A DNA stretch of 64,000 nt from NCBI GenBank assembly GCA_001931875.2, contig MSJH02000799.1, positions 124,001-188,000 on the forward strand, in the 5' to 3' direction. Shown here piece by piece: positions 45,170 to 55,189 of this stretch. This DNA is from Byssochlamys sp. IMV 00236. Its lineage: Eukaryota; Ascomycota; Eurotiomycetes; Eurotiales; Thermoascaceae. Made by a program: the position numbers and the translations under genes. The notes under the pieces are model-generated. The model did no database searches. It was not told the origin of the DNA and was given only the letters and a program-made list of their open reading frames with translations. The stretch's first letter is position 1, and each line of letters opens with the position of its first letter.

Positions 45170-48100
45170 ATGACATCGCGCGACCCCAGCTCCTCCCCGG
45201 ACATTTTGGGGCCTCCAGGAGATGCCGCCTATCTGATCTCCTCTCCGATGAAACCGTTTGCTGGGCGACAGAGCTGGCTGTCTCCCGCCGTATTCAAAAC
45301 ACCGCGCAAGAGGCCGCGCACTAGCCTCAGTCCCAGCAAAGCTTCACATTCCATCCAGTTCGACGACATCATCTTGCCAGGATCGCCTACAATGAACATT
45401 GATGGCCGTCAACGGTCCATTTCGCCCAACAAGTTACAGTCCGAAGGGAACCTAAGTCCGTGGAGGATCCGCGTCACCGTCCAGGCAGAACAAGAAGACC
45501 AGATGAATAACGGGGGTTCTCCGCGCAGGAGGTTGTTAACTCCGGGGGCGAAGACGATGAAGGTGCCGCTGAAGGATGATTCTGGGATCTGGGAGCCTTC
45601 CCCCAAGAGAAGAAGAGGCCGGCCGCGCAAGTCTGATATCCAGGATGGGTTGGTGACTCCCAGAAAAGGCACTCCTGCGCCGGTCAAGGGGAGTCCTGGC
45701 TACACACCAGGACCGGCCACGACGGGAAATACGGAAAAGAGAAAAAGGGGTCGACCAAGGAAGAGTCTCCCGGACCAGAGTGTGGTGGAAAGTGTCGAGA
45801 CAGATCGCTTTCAGACGGTAACAGAAAATGGTCAGACACCACCGCCGGAGAATCCTCTCGATCTTGCTGCCGACGGTGTTTCTGACGATGACGATGGTTA
45901 TGATGATATATGGAACCCAAGCGGACTGGGCCATTCCGAAGAACCTGACCATTCGAATTTCGGCCACTCCCCAACATCCCCAGAAAGGCAACCATACAGT
46001 TCACCAGATCGTGATCCCACAGAAACGACGCAAACTACAGATATTCCGACAGCATCAAGCCCCGCCAAAGAACACACGTCTCCCTGGCGAGATCATCCCG
46101 ATGCAGCCTCCCCGAACCATACGCAACATGCAGGACATACCCCAAGACCGCATCGCATATATCCCACCCCTACCTCTTCATCCGTAGTTGAAGAGGAGAG
46201 TTCGACGACACAAAAAAGAAGTCCACGAAAAGAAATTCTCCACGAGGAACCAGCCGAGAATTTACCGGACCCGACGGACGAACATAGAGAATTCGATACC
46301 ATCATAGAAAGTGAGGGGTTCAGCATGGTCTCTCTAGACACTTTGCCTTCAGCAAAGCAACTCGCGTTAAATTCCAGTACGAATGTACCGAAAGGGGCGC
46401 TAAAACCCTTCTTCAACCGACAAAGCGGGAATGGTTCAGAAAAGAAACCAAGAGTCTCATTTGACTCTCACGCTGCCGTCCTCGAGGTCGATTCCTCCAG
46501 CTCTCACCGAAATCAATCAGCACCAGAACGAGTTCCAGTCAAGGATATGTCGCCGCCCACGTCCTCGTATGGCAGCAATCATCAGACTACCGCAGTCGAA
46601 CAAACGCCCGCGGTTCAGGATTCAACTTCAAAGCTTCCTACCCCTGCTCCAGCTGGCCGCTCAGCTGAGGAGGAACTTGCCAAGACGAGGAGAGAAGCAG
46701 AAGTGAGACGGGAGAACGAGGATGAGCTCCGTAGGTTGGAATTGGAAGAAGAAGACGACGAAGGAGTAGATATGGTGATGACCGAAACCAGGCCGGAGAG
46801 CTCACCGGCACGGACGCCATACTCGATGCGCGAGGACGCTTCCAATGCTGAACAGACAGCCTCAGTGGCCTTGTCACAACGCCAGGCGGAGTGGCAGCGC
46901 GAAAGAGAGGCGGTCAGCCGAGAGATTCAGTCGGCAAATGCAAATCGAATAATAGTAATCGAGGATGATACGGACGCTCAGCAGCTGTCCGAAAATGACG
47001 ACGAACAGCAGTCAGAGGAGGATGCCTCGGAAGGAGATTACGACATATGGCAAGAGGAAGCCAACCTCTCTCATTCCCACCTTTCTTCTCGCTCTAACTC
47101 ACGGGAAAACGGATCATCCCAGTCACGTCAGAGAGATTCTAGTCCTTGGAAGGGAGATGAAGTCGTTGACCAAGGCGATGGCGTCGACATTCCCCCGGCT
47201 CCTTGGGAAAGACAGCAAGGCGACATGCCCTATTTGGGTAAATCACGGTTGGGTCGACTGAGAGAAGAGGAGGTTGATCTGTCCGTCCTTCTCCAGAAAA
47301 GAAACAGCCCGAACACGCGGAAATACTACGGCTATAGCAGTCCTCAAACCAACGCGAGTCAGCACGTACCGTCTTCTGCCGCTCGCACTTCCGCTACATC
47401 AAAGTCGCGCTTAGCGACAAGCAGTCCGCGAGCCGATCCGAGTTCCCCTGTACGGTCAAGGGTCAGCAAAAGTTCCCCGCAAGTCTTTGATGGTCCGCGG
47501 CCTGAACAAGAAATCCAGCCAGAGAATAGTCCAGCCCGAAGTCTTAGCCAGTCCAATCATGACTCTATTCCGCAGTGGAATGAAGATCATGATACTGATG
47601 GAGACCATATTATGGACCATGATCTGGAAAGTGAGCAAGGACAACAGGAGATGGTAATCCCTGGTGGACATACAGACGCAATGCACCAGTCTCCCTCGGT
47701 TCATGAACGTTCGGCCCTAACCCCGCCTCCCGAGCAACAAGAAAATACTGCGGCTGCATCAAGGTCATGGTTCCGAAGACTGTCGACTTTCACTCCAGGC
47801 TGGTGGGGATCGGCAAGCCCTGGAAAGGAGCATGTATCCCGAGCAGAAATAGAAGAGAGTGAAAGGGAGCAGGAAGAGGCAGAAGAAGAGGAAGGGCGAG
47901 GAGATGAGGAGAACTGGGACGATGTCCCTAATCAATTGCCCCAGTCTCAAGACGCTCCGGTTCGCGGAGAAGTCGAATATCCCAGCCTGCCTCAATCTCC
48001 TGGCGTGCAGTCAGCAAGAACGGAACGCACATACAGGCAGTCACTACAGCGGAAACCGTTGTCTGTATTTGGATATTTCACCAACGACCACTATAGGGCC

Positions 48101-48451
48101 CTGTACCGCCTTTACCGTCTGGCTAAGCGGTCGCCTGAGCTGTTCCCATATTATCCTAACGAGGAGAGAACTGAAATCATTGGCGACTGGCTCTGGACCG
48201 CGGATGGTGATTACGGGCTTCCAGTGACGGAGCTGCAGTTTGCTATCATCGATAAGTTTGTCGATGAGCTTGCTGAAGCAGACATCCGGAACGGTGGCTC
48301 AGGTGAGATCGGCTGGTCCGAGGAGGAGCTCCACAAGAGGCTGTTCAGCATTATCGTTGGCGAACAGATCAGAAAGGATCGCAAGGCCGTGGCACAAGAG
48401 GCGGCTGCAGCTTATACTCAAGCGTCATCGCGGCCAAGGTACCGGTCATGA
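45170..48451 (+). CDS. AT-hook DNA-binding protein, large
   Basis: Single uninterrupted exon, 1093 aa. Two AT-hooks are clear: KRRRGRPRKSD (about residues 146-156) and KRKRGRPRKSL (about 190-200). AT-hooks bind the minor groove of AT-rich DNA, so a chromatin or nuclear role is inferred. Residues ~210-900 are disordered, Ser/Pro/Glu-rich with many SP sites (SPDILGP, SPAVFKTP, SPARTPYS), plus acidic coiled stretches (EEELAKTRREAEVRRENEDE). The C-terminal ~130 residues form an ordered segment: LSVFGYFTNDHYRALYRLYR, LFPYYPNEERTEIIGDWLWT and LQFAIIDKFVDELAEADIRN. I cannot place this domain; it looks helical. The protein is probably a CDK-phosphorylated chromosomal factor. Confidence 0.82.
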   Translation: MTSRDPSSSPDILGPPGDAAYLISSPMKPFAGRQSWLSPAVFKTPRKRPRTSLSPSKASHSIQFDDIILPGSPTMNIDGRQRSISPNKLQSEGNLSPWRIRVTVQAEQEDQMNNGGSPRRRLLTPGAKTMKVPLKDDSGIWEPSPKRRRGRPRKSDIQDGLVTPRKGTPAPVKGSPGYTPGPATTGNTEKRKRGRPRKSLPDQSVVESVETDRFQTVTENGQTPPPENPLDLAADGVSDDDDGYDDIWNPSGLGHSEEPDHSNFGHSPTSPERQPYSSPDRDPTETTQTTDIPTASSPAKEHTSPWRDHPDAASPNHTQHAGHTPRPHRIYPTPTSSSVVEEESSTTQKRSPRKEILHEEPAENLPDPTDEHREFDTIIESEGFSMVSLDTLPSAKQLALNSSTNVPKGALKPFFNRQSGNGSEKKPRVSFDSHAAVLEVDSSSSHRNQSAPERVPVKDMSPPTSSYGSNHQTTAVEQTPAVQDSTSKLPTPAPAGRSAEEELAKTRREAEVRRENEDELRRLELEEEDDEGVDMVMTETRPESSPARTPYSMREDASNAEQTASVALSQRQAEWQREREAVSREIQSANANRIIVIEDDTDAQQLSENDDEQQSEEDASEGDYDIWQEEANLSHSHLSSRSNSRENGSSQSRQRDSSPWKGDEVVDQGDGVDIPPAPWERQQGDMPYLGKSRLGRLREEEVDLSVLLQKRNSPNTRKYYGYSSPQTNASQHVPSSAARTSATSKSRLATSSPRADPSSPVRSRVSKSSPQVFDGPRPEQEIQPENSPARSLSQSNHDSIPQWNEDHDTDGDHIMDHDLESEQGQQEMVIPGGHTDAMHQSPSVHERSALTPPPEQQENTAAASRSWFRRLSTFTPGWWGSASPGKEHVSRAEIEESEREQEEAEEEEGRGDEENWDDVPNQLPQSQDAPVRGEVEYPSLPQSPGVQSARTERTYRQSLQRKPLSVFGYFTNDHYRALYRLYRLAKRSPELFPYYPNEERTEIIGDWLWTADGDYGLPVTELQFAIIDKFVDELAEADIRNGGSGEIGWSEEELHKRLFSIIVGEQIRKDRKAVAQEAAAAYTQASSRPRYRS

Positions 48452-49910
48452 GCTTCATTTCTCGTATATCGTAGCACTTCTTTTCTGGTTACGGTCGACA
48501 GTCTTGTGAAAATGCAGTCGTGATACACGTTTTGGACCTTATTGACACCACTTTGATACGGGTTTTGTTTCTACCTTTTCTCCGTTTCTGTGGTGGATGC
48601 TTGTCTTACGGATATTCGGTGTTTTGGTAATCGTGCAGGGGTCATTGATGGGTTGGCATCTGTGAGATTCCCTTTGACCTGTCGGGTTCGCATTTGGGCG
48701 AATTTTGTCTTTTCTTGAGCGAAGTTATGTTTTGGTTTCTCCGGCGGCAGCGGGCGATTTGGTTATATACGGTCACTGTACGAGGAAGCCCCAGGAGCCG
48801 CGGCTTGTGTTACATTTGCACACATACCATATACCCTTTGAAACTCATGAAATGAGATTGTACATCATTATGTATATATTCGGATTTTCTATCTTGGATA
48901 TGGCCCGCATATGATTATCTTGCGTAAACAGGCGTGGCCATAATAATGATGACTGTAGCCTCTCTAAAAAGGACCACACTACTACAGCCGTGTCCAATGT
49001 CTGAGAACAACGCAATATATTCTGTAAGAGGTATCCAACCACTGCTGCCGCCATTGCTGTTGAATTAGCTTGGTTATCTTGACCTGTTAGATCTGCGCCT
49101 GTCATTCTATTATAACATGTGATAGTCAATCCATGTACGTAGCAAAAGTTTTGCGAAAAAGAAAAGAAAAGAAAAGAAGGTACCTTACCGTCTTCATATC
49201 AATATCAATATCAAAAATGGCAAATGGCAATTGGCAATTGGCTCGCCATCCCCCACTACTTATGTACATACTTACCCGCTCGCATACCCCCATAGTTAAT
49301 TAAGTAGTTAGAACCTTTCGAACCCGATCTCCCTACGCTATGGTGATAAGTAGATTCAGGATACGACGAGGTAGCTAGCTAGCTAGTTGTTTACATAAAT
49401 ACACATAAATACCATACGATTAATTAAATAACTAATAGTAGAGATTAAGTAATTCATACTTAGCAAGAGAACGGGGAGCCAGGTATCATCTCAGAATTTA
49501 CATATGAAAACTACGCTATCGAGACTGACATGTACTGTAGAACAAGGGTCTTGGATGGAAAGAATAACAATAGAATGAAACCTAATACAAGTGGAAAGTC
49601 TATAATATGTCGCAATACATGGCTAACTGCTTTGACTAGATGGAGTTGAACGAAAAAAAAAATGAGATTCTAAGATACAGCAATGCTGTCAGTTCGCTCA
49701 ATGAGCACGCGCGTAGGTTATCAACATGAATATGCAAATGTTGTACAGAGTATATCTCTGCATAAAGAAGGAACGCCAGAACGCCATCTGGTTGTTCCCA
49801 CCCTTCCTGACCTGACCTGTCCTGTCCTGTCCTATGTATAAGAGATCCACATAATGAGCTTATATCTGATGTATCCACGAAGCTGTGGATAAGTACCGCG
49901 GCGACTTCAG
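48452..49910. other. Convergent 3' region, AT-hook / Sds3-like
   Basis: About 1.46 kb, AT-rich, with repeated small motifs (gctagctagctag near 49375, cctgtcctgtcct near 49818, atcaatatcaatatca near 49198). No gene is supported. Confidence 0.5.
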
Positions 49911-51611
49911 CTATCCCCGATTTCTCTTCGTGCGTTCATTACCCGTGGTGAGCATCTCGTTGGCACCGTTTTTCGTGCTATTTTTCAATGGGTACAGATG
50001 GATGCCCATCTCGGTAGGGAAGTCGGGATGTAGTAGGCTGAACCGATCAGGGTTCTGCGGGATGCCGCCAATCTCCTCAGGAGGAGGTTCGACAAGCTGT
50101 TCGATAAGCCCCTTATCAATCCAGCTGGGAGGCTTCGCCTGAAGACGTTCCATGCGAGCACAATCGTCGTCAATCTCCTCGTTCATCAGAGGCGGCAGTG
50201 GCGGTGCAGTGCCATTGGGTCGCGCGTGGTAGTTGGCGAGGATGTGGTACGGCAGGTTTGGCCGAGTAGCCGGCTTATCGGACAGTTCACTCAGCACACT
50301 GAGGCCCGTATTGCCGTGTGTCCGGGTTGACCGGGTGGCGTGGAAATTCTGGCTCGCCGTTCGGACCATGTCGGTTGCAGGGGTGCCATTGTCCTCTTGT
50401 CCAGTACCTTCAACACCCGACATATCTTCAGCCTCCGTGTTGTTACCATTGGTGGCGCTACCTGAGCCCTGATCTGTGCGCTTGGAGGTGGAGAAGAAAT
50501 GGACGGTCGCGATATGGGCTATGTTGGCATGAGCAGTCAGCTCCTTATCTGTAAAGAGCGTGTGGATGTTGTATGTCGGCGCATGCTGGTGCTTCTCCAA
50601 AGAGGCCTTTGCCCTCTCCGCCGGATTTGAATGGTTTCCATCTCTGACTGGAGACCCAATGTCATCTTCGAGCGGAGCTTTCCTCTTTCTCTTGCTGAGG
50701 GACTCTGAAAGAATGCCATTGCCCAGCTCATCAAGGTCGACACGGTGTCTCGTGTGCCTTGTCTTACGATTGCTATGGATACCACCGGGACTGGCTGGGT
50801 TGGTGATGCTGAATTGGTTCGGGTGAAGGAGAAGCGCGTTGGTGTCTGCGATGTCTAACTGCTCCTTTTCCCGCATCAAGCGAGCCTTTTTCCCGGAAAT
50901 GGCTTGTACCAGACGCTCACGGAGAGTGGACGAGAGATGGTTGTATTCTTCTCCGGCGAAATGGACTCTGAATGCATATTCGCGTTTATAGCGCTCGAGT
51001 GTGTTTTGGTGACGACTCTATATCACCAGATCAGGACACAAATTAGCGCACTGTCCAGACCAAGCCAGCAGGTGCCAGGAAACCGAACACGATAGTAAGA
51101 GCATAGAAAAAAAGAAAAAAAAAGAAAAGTCAAAGGCCGGCTTAGATGAGCGAAATCATGAGAGTTGACTTACCACTAGCAGTGCCAATTCTGCATCTGT
51201 CTCCTCCTTGACCTGATTGATCTCCTGGACGAATCGCGCGTACCAGGTTCCTGCAACACTGGCCATCTCCTTCCCAAATTTGCCTCCACCAACAGTATTT
51301 TCAATCAACCGCGCAATTTCCTCTGGGGAATCGGGCAGCGGTCCAGGAGTGTATGGATCGGCATTATTGATCAGGGTCATATCACACTGCAGCGCATGGA
51401 GTTGCTGGCGAAACTGGGCGTCTCGGTTCTGGCTGAACGAGGCCGTCAGATCCTGCAGACGCTCCTGGAGCGCAGTGCGTCGCTTGTCCCGTTTGGACAA
51501 AGGAGGATTCGTCGGTGGACTCATCGATCGGCCTCTTGCATTCATGCTGCCTGCCACAGGTTGGCCTATTGCGCCTGCAGTGGGTGACACTGGCGCAGGA
51601 GAGTATGCCAT
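49911..51611 (-). CDS. Sds3-like histone deacetylase complex subunit (putative)
   Basis: Two exons, 51611..51174 and 51017..49911, encode 514 aa. The N-terminal third is coiled: KRRTALQERLQDLTASFSQ and YARFVQEINQVKEETDAEL, then across the intron LERYKREYAFRVHFAGEEYN, LRERLVQAISGKKARLMREK and EQLDIADTNALLLHPNQFSI. Helical arrays ending in KKxRLxxEKExLDI are typical of Sds3/BRMS1/Dep1-type subunits that scaffold Rpd3L/Sin3 histone deacetylase complexes. The family name is inferred from this pattern. A basic patch (NRKTRHTRHR) and a disordered middle follow. The tail segment PNLPYHILANYHARPNGTAP looks conserved. The intron has a strong gtaagt donor and is long (156 nt), with acceptor atatag. Confidence 0.6.
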
Positions 51612-52435
51612 GGTCGGCACAGTGCGCGGGCCAGTCGCAATGGGCAGGTAGACTTTCTCTTCACAGGAACGAAGTAGGTTGGGAGCAAAAAACCGGGGGA
51701 CGTGCCAGGAGCACGGCAAGACAACTATAGAGATTCAGGCATAGGCGAAATAGAGCAGAAATGAACAGTAGTCTTTCATCCAGAGGAGCAGAAAGTGGGA
51801 GGAGATAAATGCGTCCGATGACGCCGGGGAAGGAGGAGAGCAGCAGCGCGGAGGGAGAAGTCGGTCACCGTAGAGTCTGTTTGTGTTGTTTGTCTTTCTA
51901 TCTCGGATCGGCCTAGTCTCGGAGATAACTTAGATATTCTTGTTTCTATTTAATATCATTTCTATATCATTCAGACCACTCTGAGTCTACCATGCAGTCG
52001 AATAACACCAGATATCACCAGATAAAACCAGACACGCGATTGATGGACTTCTTTTGTTACTTTAGCTTCGATGATCAATGTCTTCTTACACACAAGTTCA
52101 GTGTGGAAATCCAAGTGCAAGTGTAAGTGCCAGTGTAACTAGTCATGTCTTTCTTTTCACTAGTAATGAGTTCATAGTTTCGCTATAGCAGAACACGTTG
52201 GGTATTAAGATCCAAACTTGCAAGCAAGGTGCAACAGGACACCCGTCCCCAGAGAGAATACATCCGTACGCCAAACATCCCGAAGCGCCTCCCAGCCAGA
52301 ACCCATCGTGCTCTCTCTTTGTTTTTTGCTAGAACCAAATAAAATAAAAGACAAGAAAAAAAGAAAATTGGGTAGTAAGCAACCCATGCATTTCCATTTC
52401 TCACCAGAGATAATGTCATCTCCCACCGGGGTTGG
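51612..52435. other. Intergenic region, Sds3-like / unknown
   Basis: 5' flank of the Sds3-like gene and 3' flank of the next minus-strand gene. Contains short AAGTG/TAAGTG repeats near 52110. A frame at 52183-52620 is antisense-like noise. No gene is supported. Confidence 0.5.
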
Positions 52436-54312
52436 TTAGCGCGACCGTCGAATGACAAAGACGCCCAATTCGACACCGTCGCGGGGTCCGCCATCTCCGT
52501 ATGGCCGTCTCTTGATGCCATCGAAGATCTCGCCGAGCAGCATGGCCGACGTAACCTCCTTATCGGCCAGGGTGCGGTTCGACGCGGATAACGCCTTGTT
52601 GACGGGAAGTCGCTGTCCATTCCGCCAATAGATATTCAGCACTTCCTTCATCCGCGCCCGTTCTTGCTGGATGTACCACTCCGCCCACAAATTGCGATCG
52701 AGGTGCGCCGTCCCCCGCTCCGCATCGACCAGCGTGTATTTGGACGAGGGGTTGCTTATCGACTGACACAGCAAGTTGATGTTGCTCTTCATCGACTCGA
52801 AATCATCCATCTGGGCAGGAGACCCAAATTTACCCAGGTATCGCCCCACGTCCGCAGACAGCTCGTTGACGACCACCATCTGGCGCAGCAGCGGATCCAG
52901 GATCGGCCCGAGATACTGCGTCTTGAACGACTGGGCACCTTTCTTCGTGGGGTATATGAGCAGGAGACTGCCTCCGCAGGGCGACAGTTCCTTCAATCGA
53001 TCGACCAGAACAGAAGGGCGATCGGGACAGAAGAAGTCCTTGTACTCTTGGATCGACGAGGGCGGTAGATATCGCTCTACGATCGCAAGATGGACACTAT
53101 GTGGGGGAACGATGGGGTAGGAGGTCCGTGATGATTGAAGAGGGCCTCTGAAGTCGTGGTAGGCGGGGACGGGCGTGGCACTGGAGAAAACGGTAGACTG
53201 GAAGTAATCATCGCCGCCAAAGGCCATGCTGGGAGTACTTGGTGGCGAACTGGGCAGATTCGATAAACTGAACTGCTCTGGTACGGCATGGGTGATGTTG
53301 ATATAGGGTGACTGTCCCGGTCGTAACCGGTTTTGGATGGCCTGGACCACGGAACAGAATACGGAATCCCGCGTTGGTAGGGCGACAGACTTGTCTGCTG
53401 CTCGCGGGTATGGAAGAGTTTGAGATACGATCTTCACGGCCTCCCCTAGGATATTCGAGACGGGCAAGGACGAGACTGCACGCATGTCAGACACGTTGTT
53501 CAAGTGATTGGTCGTGATTGATCGACGCGAGGGCTACCAAACTTACTTGCAGCATCGATACCATTCTGCAGCCAGCTATCACTGTTCTCATGGTCCTGCA
53601 TTTTATCGTCTGTTGGGCTCAGATTCATCTCATTTGGGTTCCCGATCGAGTGACGGTCCGATGAGCCACAGGAACTGTCCATGCCATCCGAACTCGAACT
53701 ACTCTTGCGGTCCCGACTGTCGTGCATGTGAGCCATAGGCTTTGGCTCTCGGTTCAGGTGTACATCAAGCATGGGGATATCAGCACGTGGATTCCAGCCC
53801 ACGTTATCGTCATCATCCGCCGGCGGAGTCAACGGTAAACTCGAGGAGTAATCGTCCTCTGAGGCAATGGGTTTGTGACCAGAAGAGGAACCGTGGAACG
53901 AAGCGCACAATGGAGCCGACGCATTCACCCTGAGCGACGGTCGACTGGTGATCCCCAAACTATCAAAGGGGGGCAGCTGCAGCGGAAGGCTTCCTTTAGC
54001 AAGAAAGCGAGAGACGGCGGACGGGCCGGACCGGAGGGAGCCCTGCGATGCCCGCCGCCTGAGTCGGGGCGACGTGGAGGTAGCGGAGAGGGAGGAGGAT
54101 TCCCCGAATTGGTATATCTTGGTCTTCTGGAACAGGGCCGGGTGTCTCCCGGCAGCGTGGTGGTTGTCTGATGCTGTAACCGCCTGCCGCGAGGAATGAG
54201 CTTCAGCTCGCGCGTCTGGTCCCAAGGTGGTGGATGATGGCGGGCGCATGATCACATCATTATCTGGGGCCGGTGTGGGCTGCTGCAGACCAGTATACGC
54301 CTGATGATTCAT
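52436..54312 (-). CDS. Conserved-looking fungal protein of unknown function
   Basis: Two exons, 54312..53547 and 53475..52436 (donor gtaagt, acceptor gtgcag), encode 601 aa. Residues 1-260 are Ser/Pro/His-rich and look disordered. The C-terminal ~340 residues are a folded domain: ILGEAVKIVSQTLPYPRAAD, VHLAIVERYLPPSSIQEYKD, VLVDRLKELSPCGGSLLLIY, PTKKGAQSFKTQYLGPILDP, LLRQMVVVNELSADVGRYLG, DAERGTAHLDRNLWAEWYIQ. The GGSLLLIYPT strand with preceding ELSP is reminiscent of a Rossmann or methyltransferase-like fold, but no SAM motif is certain. Function not recognised. A 120-codon upstream frame (54622..54260) overlaps the start out of frame and could act as a uORF. Confidence 0.72.
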
Positions 54313-55051
54313 CCAGTTTGCTGTCTGGATTTTGCGTCCTCCGCCGTCGATGTCCTCTGCTGGTCACAGACTGTGACGATAACAAGACGGACGAGGGTTG
54401 ACGGAGGTTTGAGAGGTGTTGTGAAGGGTGGGATTGATCGTGCGATGAACTTTCAACTAAATTGAGGCGTCGTAGAGCCGGGCTAGAAGGGCTGGAGGAT
54501 GGAGGATGGACCGGCTGTCTGTTCCAGATATTCCTCCGAGGGCTCCCCAAGTCGAGAGAAGGAAGCAGAAAGAGCGAGATGCGGGCCGTCTGCTGGGGCT
54601 GGACCTGCTGGAGATCCTCCACACACTATAGACGGACTAGGCACAACGAAGCGCCCTTAGCCTCATGGGACGATATGCGCGCGCAGAACCCGTGTGGTGC
54701 AGGATGGGAACGGAGAGTGAGGATAACGGGAGGAGGGAGTGCCGTTGGACGGGAAACAACGGTCAGGAGATGAGTCGAGCAGGAGCTGACTATCTATCCA
54801 GGGATCTGCAAAAGGAGAGAATTAAGGAGAGGAGAAGAGGAAGAGGAAGAGAAGAGAAAGAGAAGTAATAGACAGACAGACAGCAGTTCAGATCGACTAA
54901 TAACTCATAAGAAATGAACTCGGGGATGGGCAAGGCAGTTTCCAGCGTTCTAGACCAACTCGACCTGACAGGGACGCAGTGGGGGGCGGCTTGGTTTAGT
55001 TTAGTTTAGTTGGTTCACTTTAGTTAGCTGAGTTGGCGGGTCGACAAAAGT

Positions 55052-55071
55052 GAGAGAGAGAGAGAGAGAGG
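55052..55071. repeat. GA dinucleotide repeat
   Basis: Ten GA units ending in a G/A-rich run. Confidence 0.85.
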
Positions 55072-55170
55072 AAAAAACGATGCCTGGTCCGGCCTTTCCT
55101 TGGGCGGTGCTGTCCATGATTCATCCATCATCATGAAGTTGAGTTAGTTAAGATTATGATTGATTGATTG

Positions 55171-55189
55171 CTTGCTTGCTTGCTTGCTT
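55171..55189. repeat. CTTG tetranucleotide repeat
   Basis: About five CTTG units, preceded directly by a TGAT repeat (tgattgattg). Confidence 0.85.
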
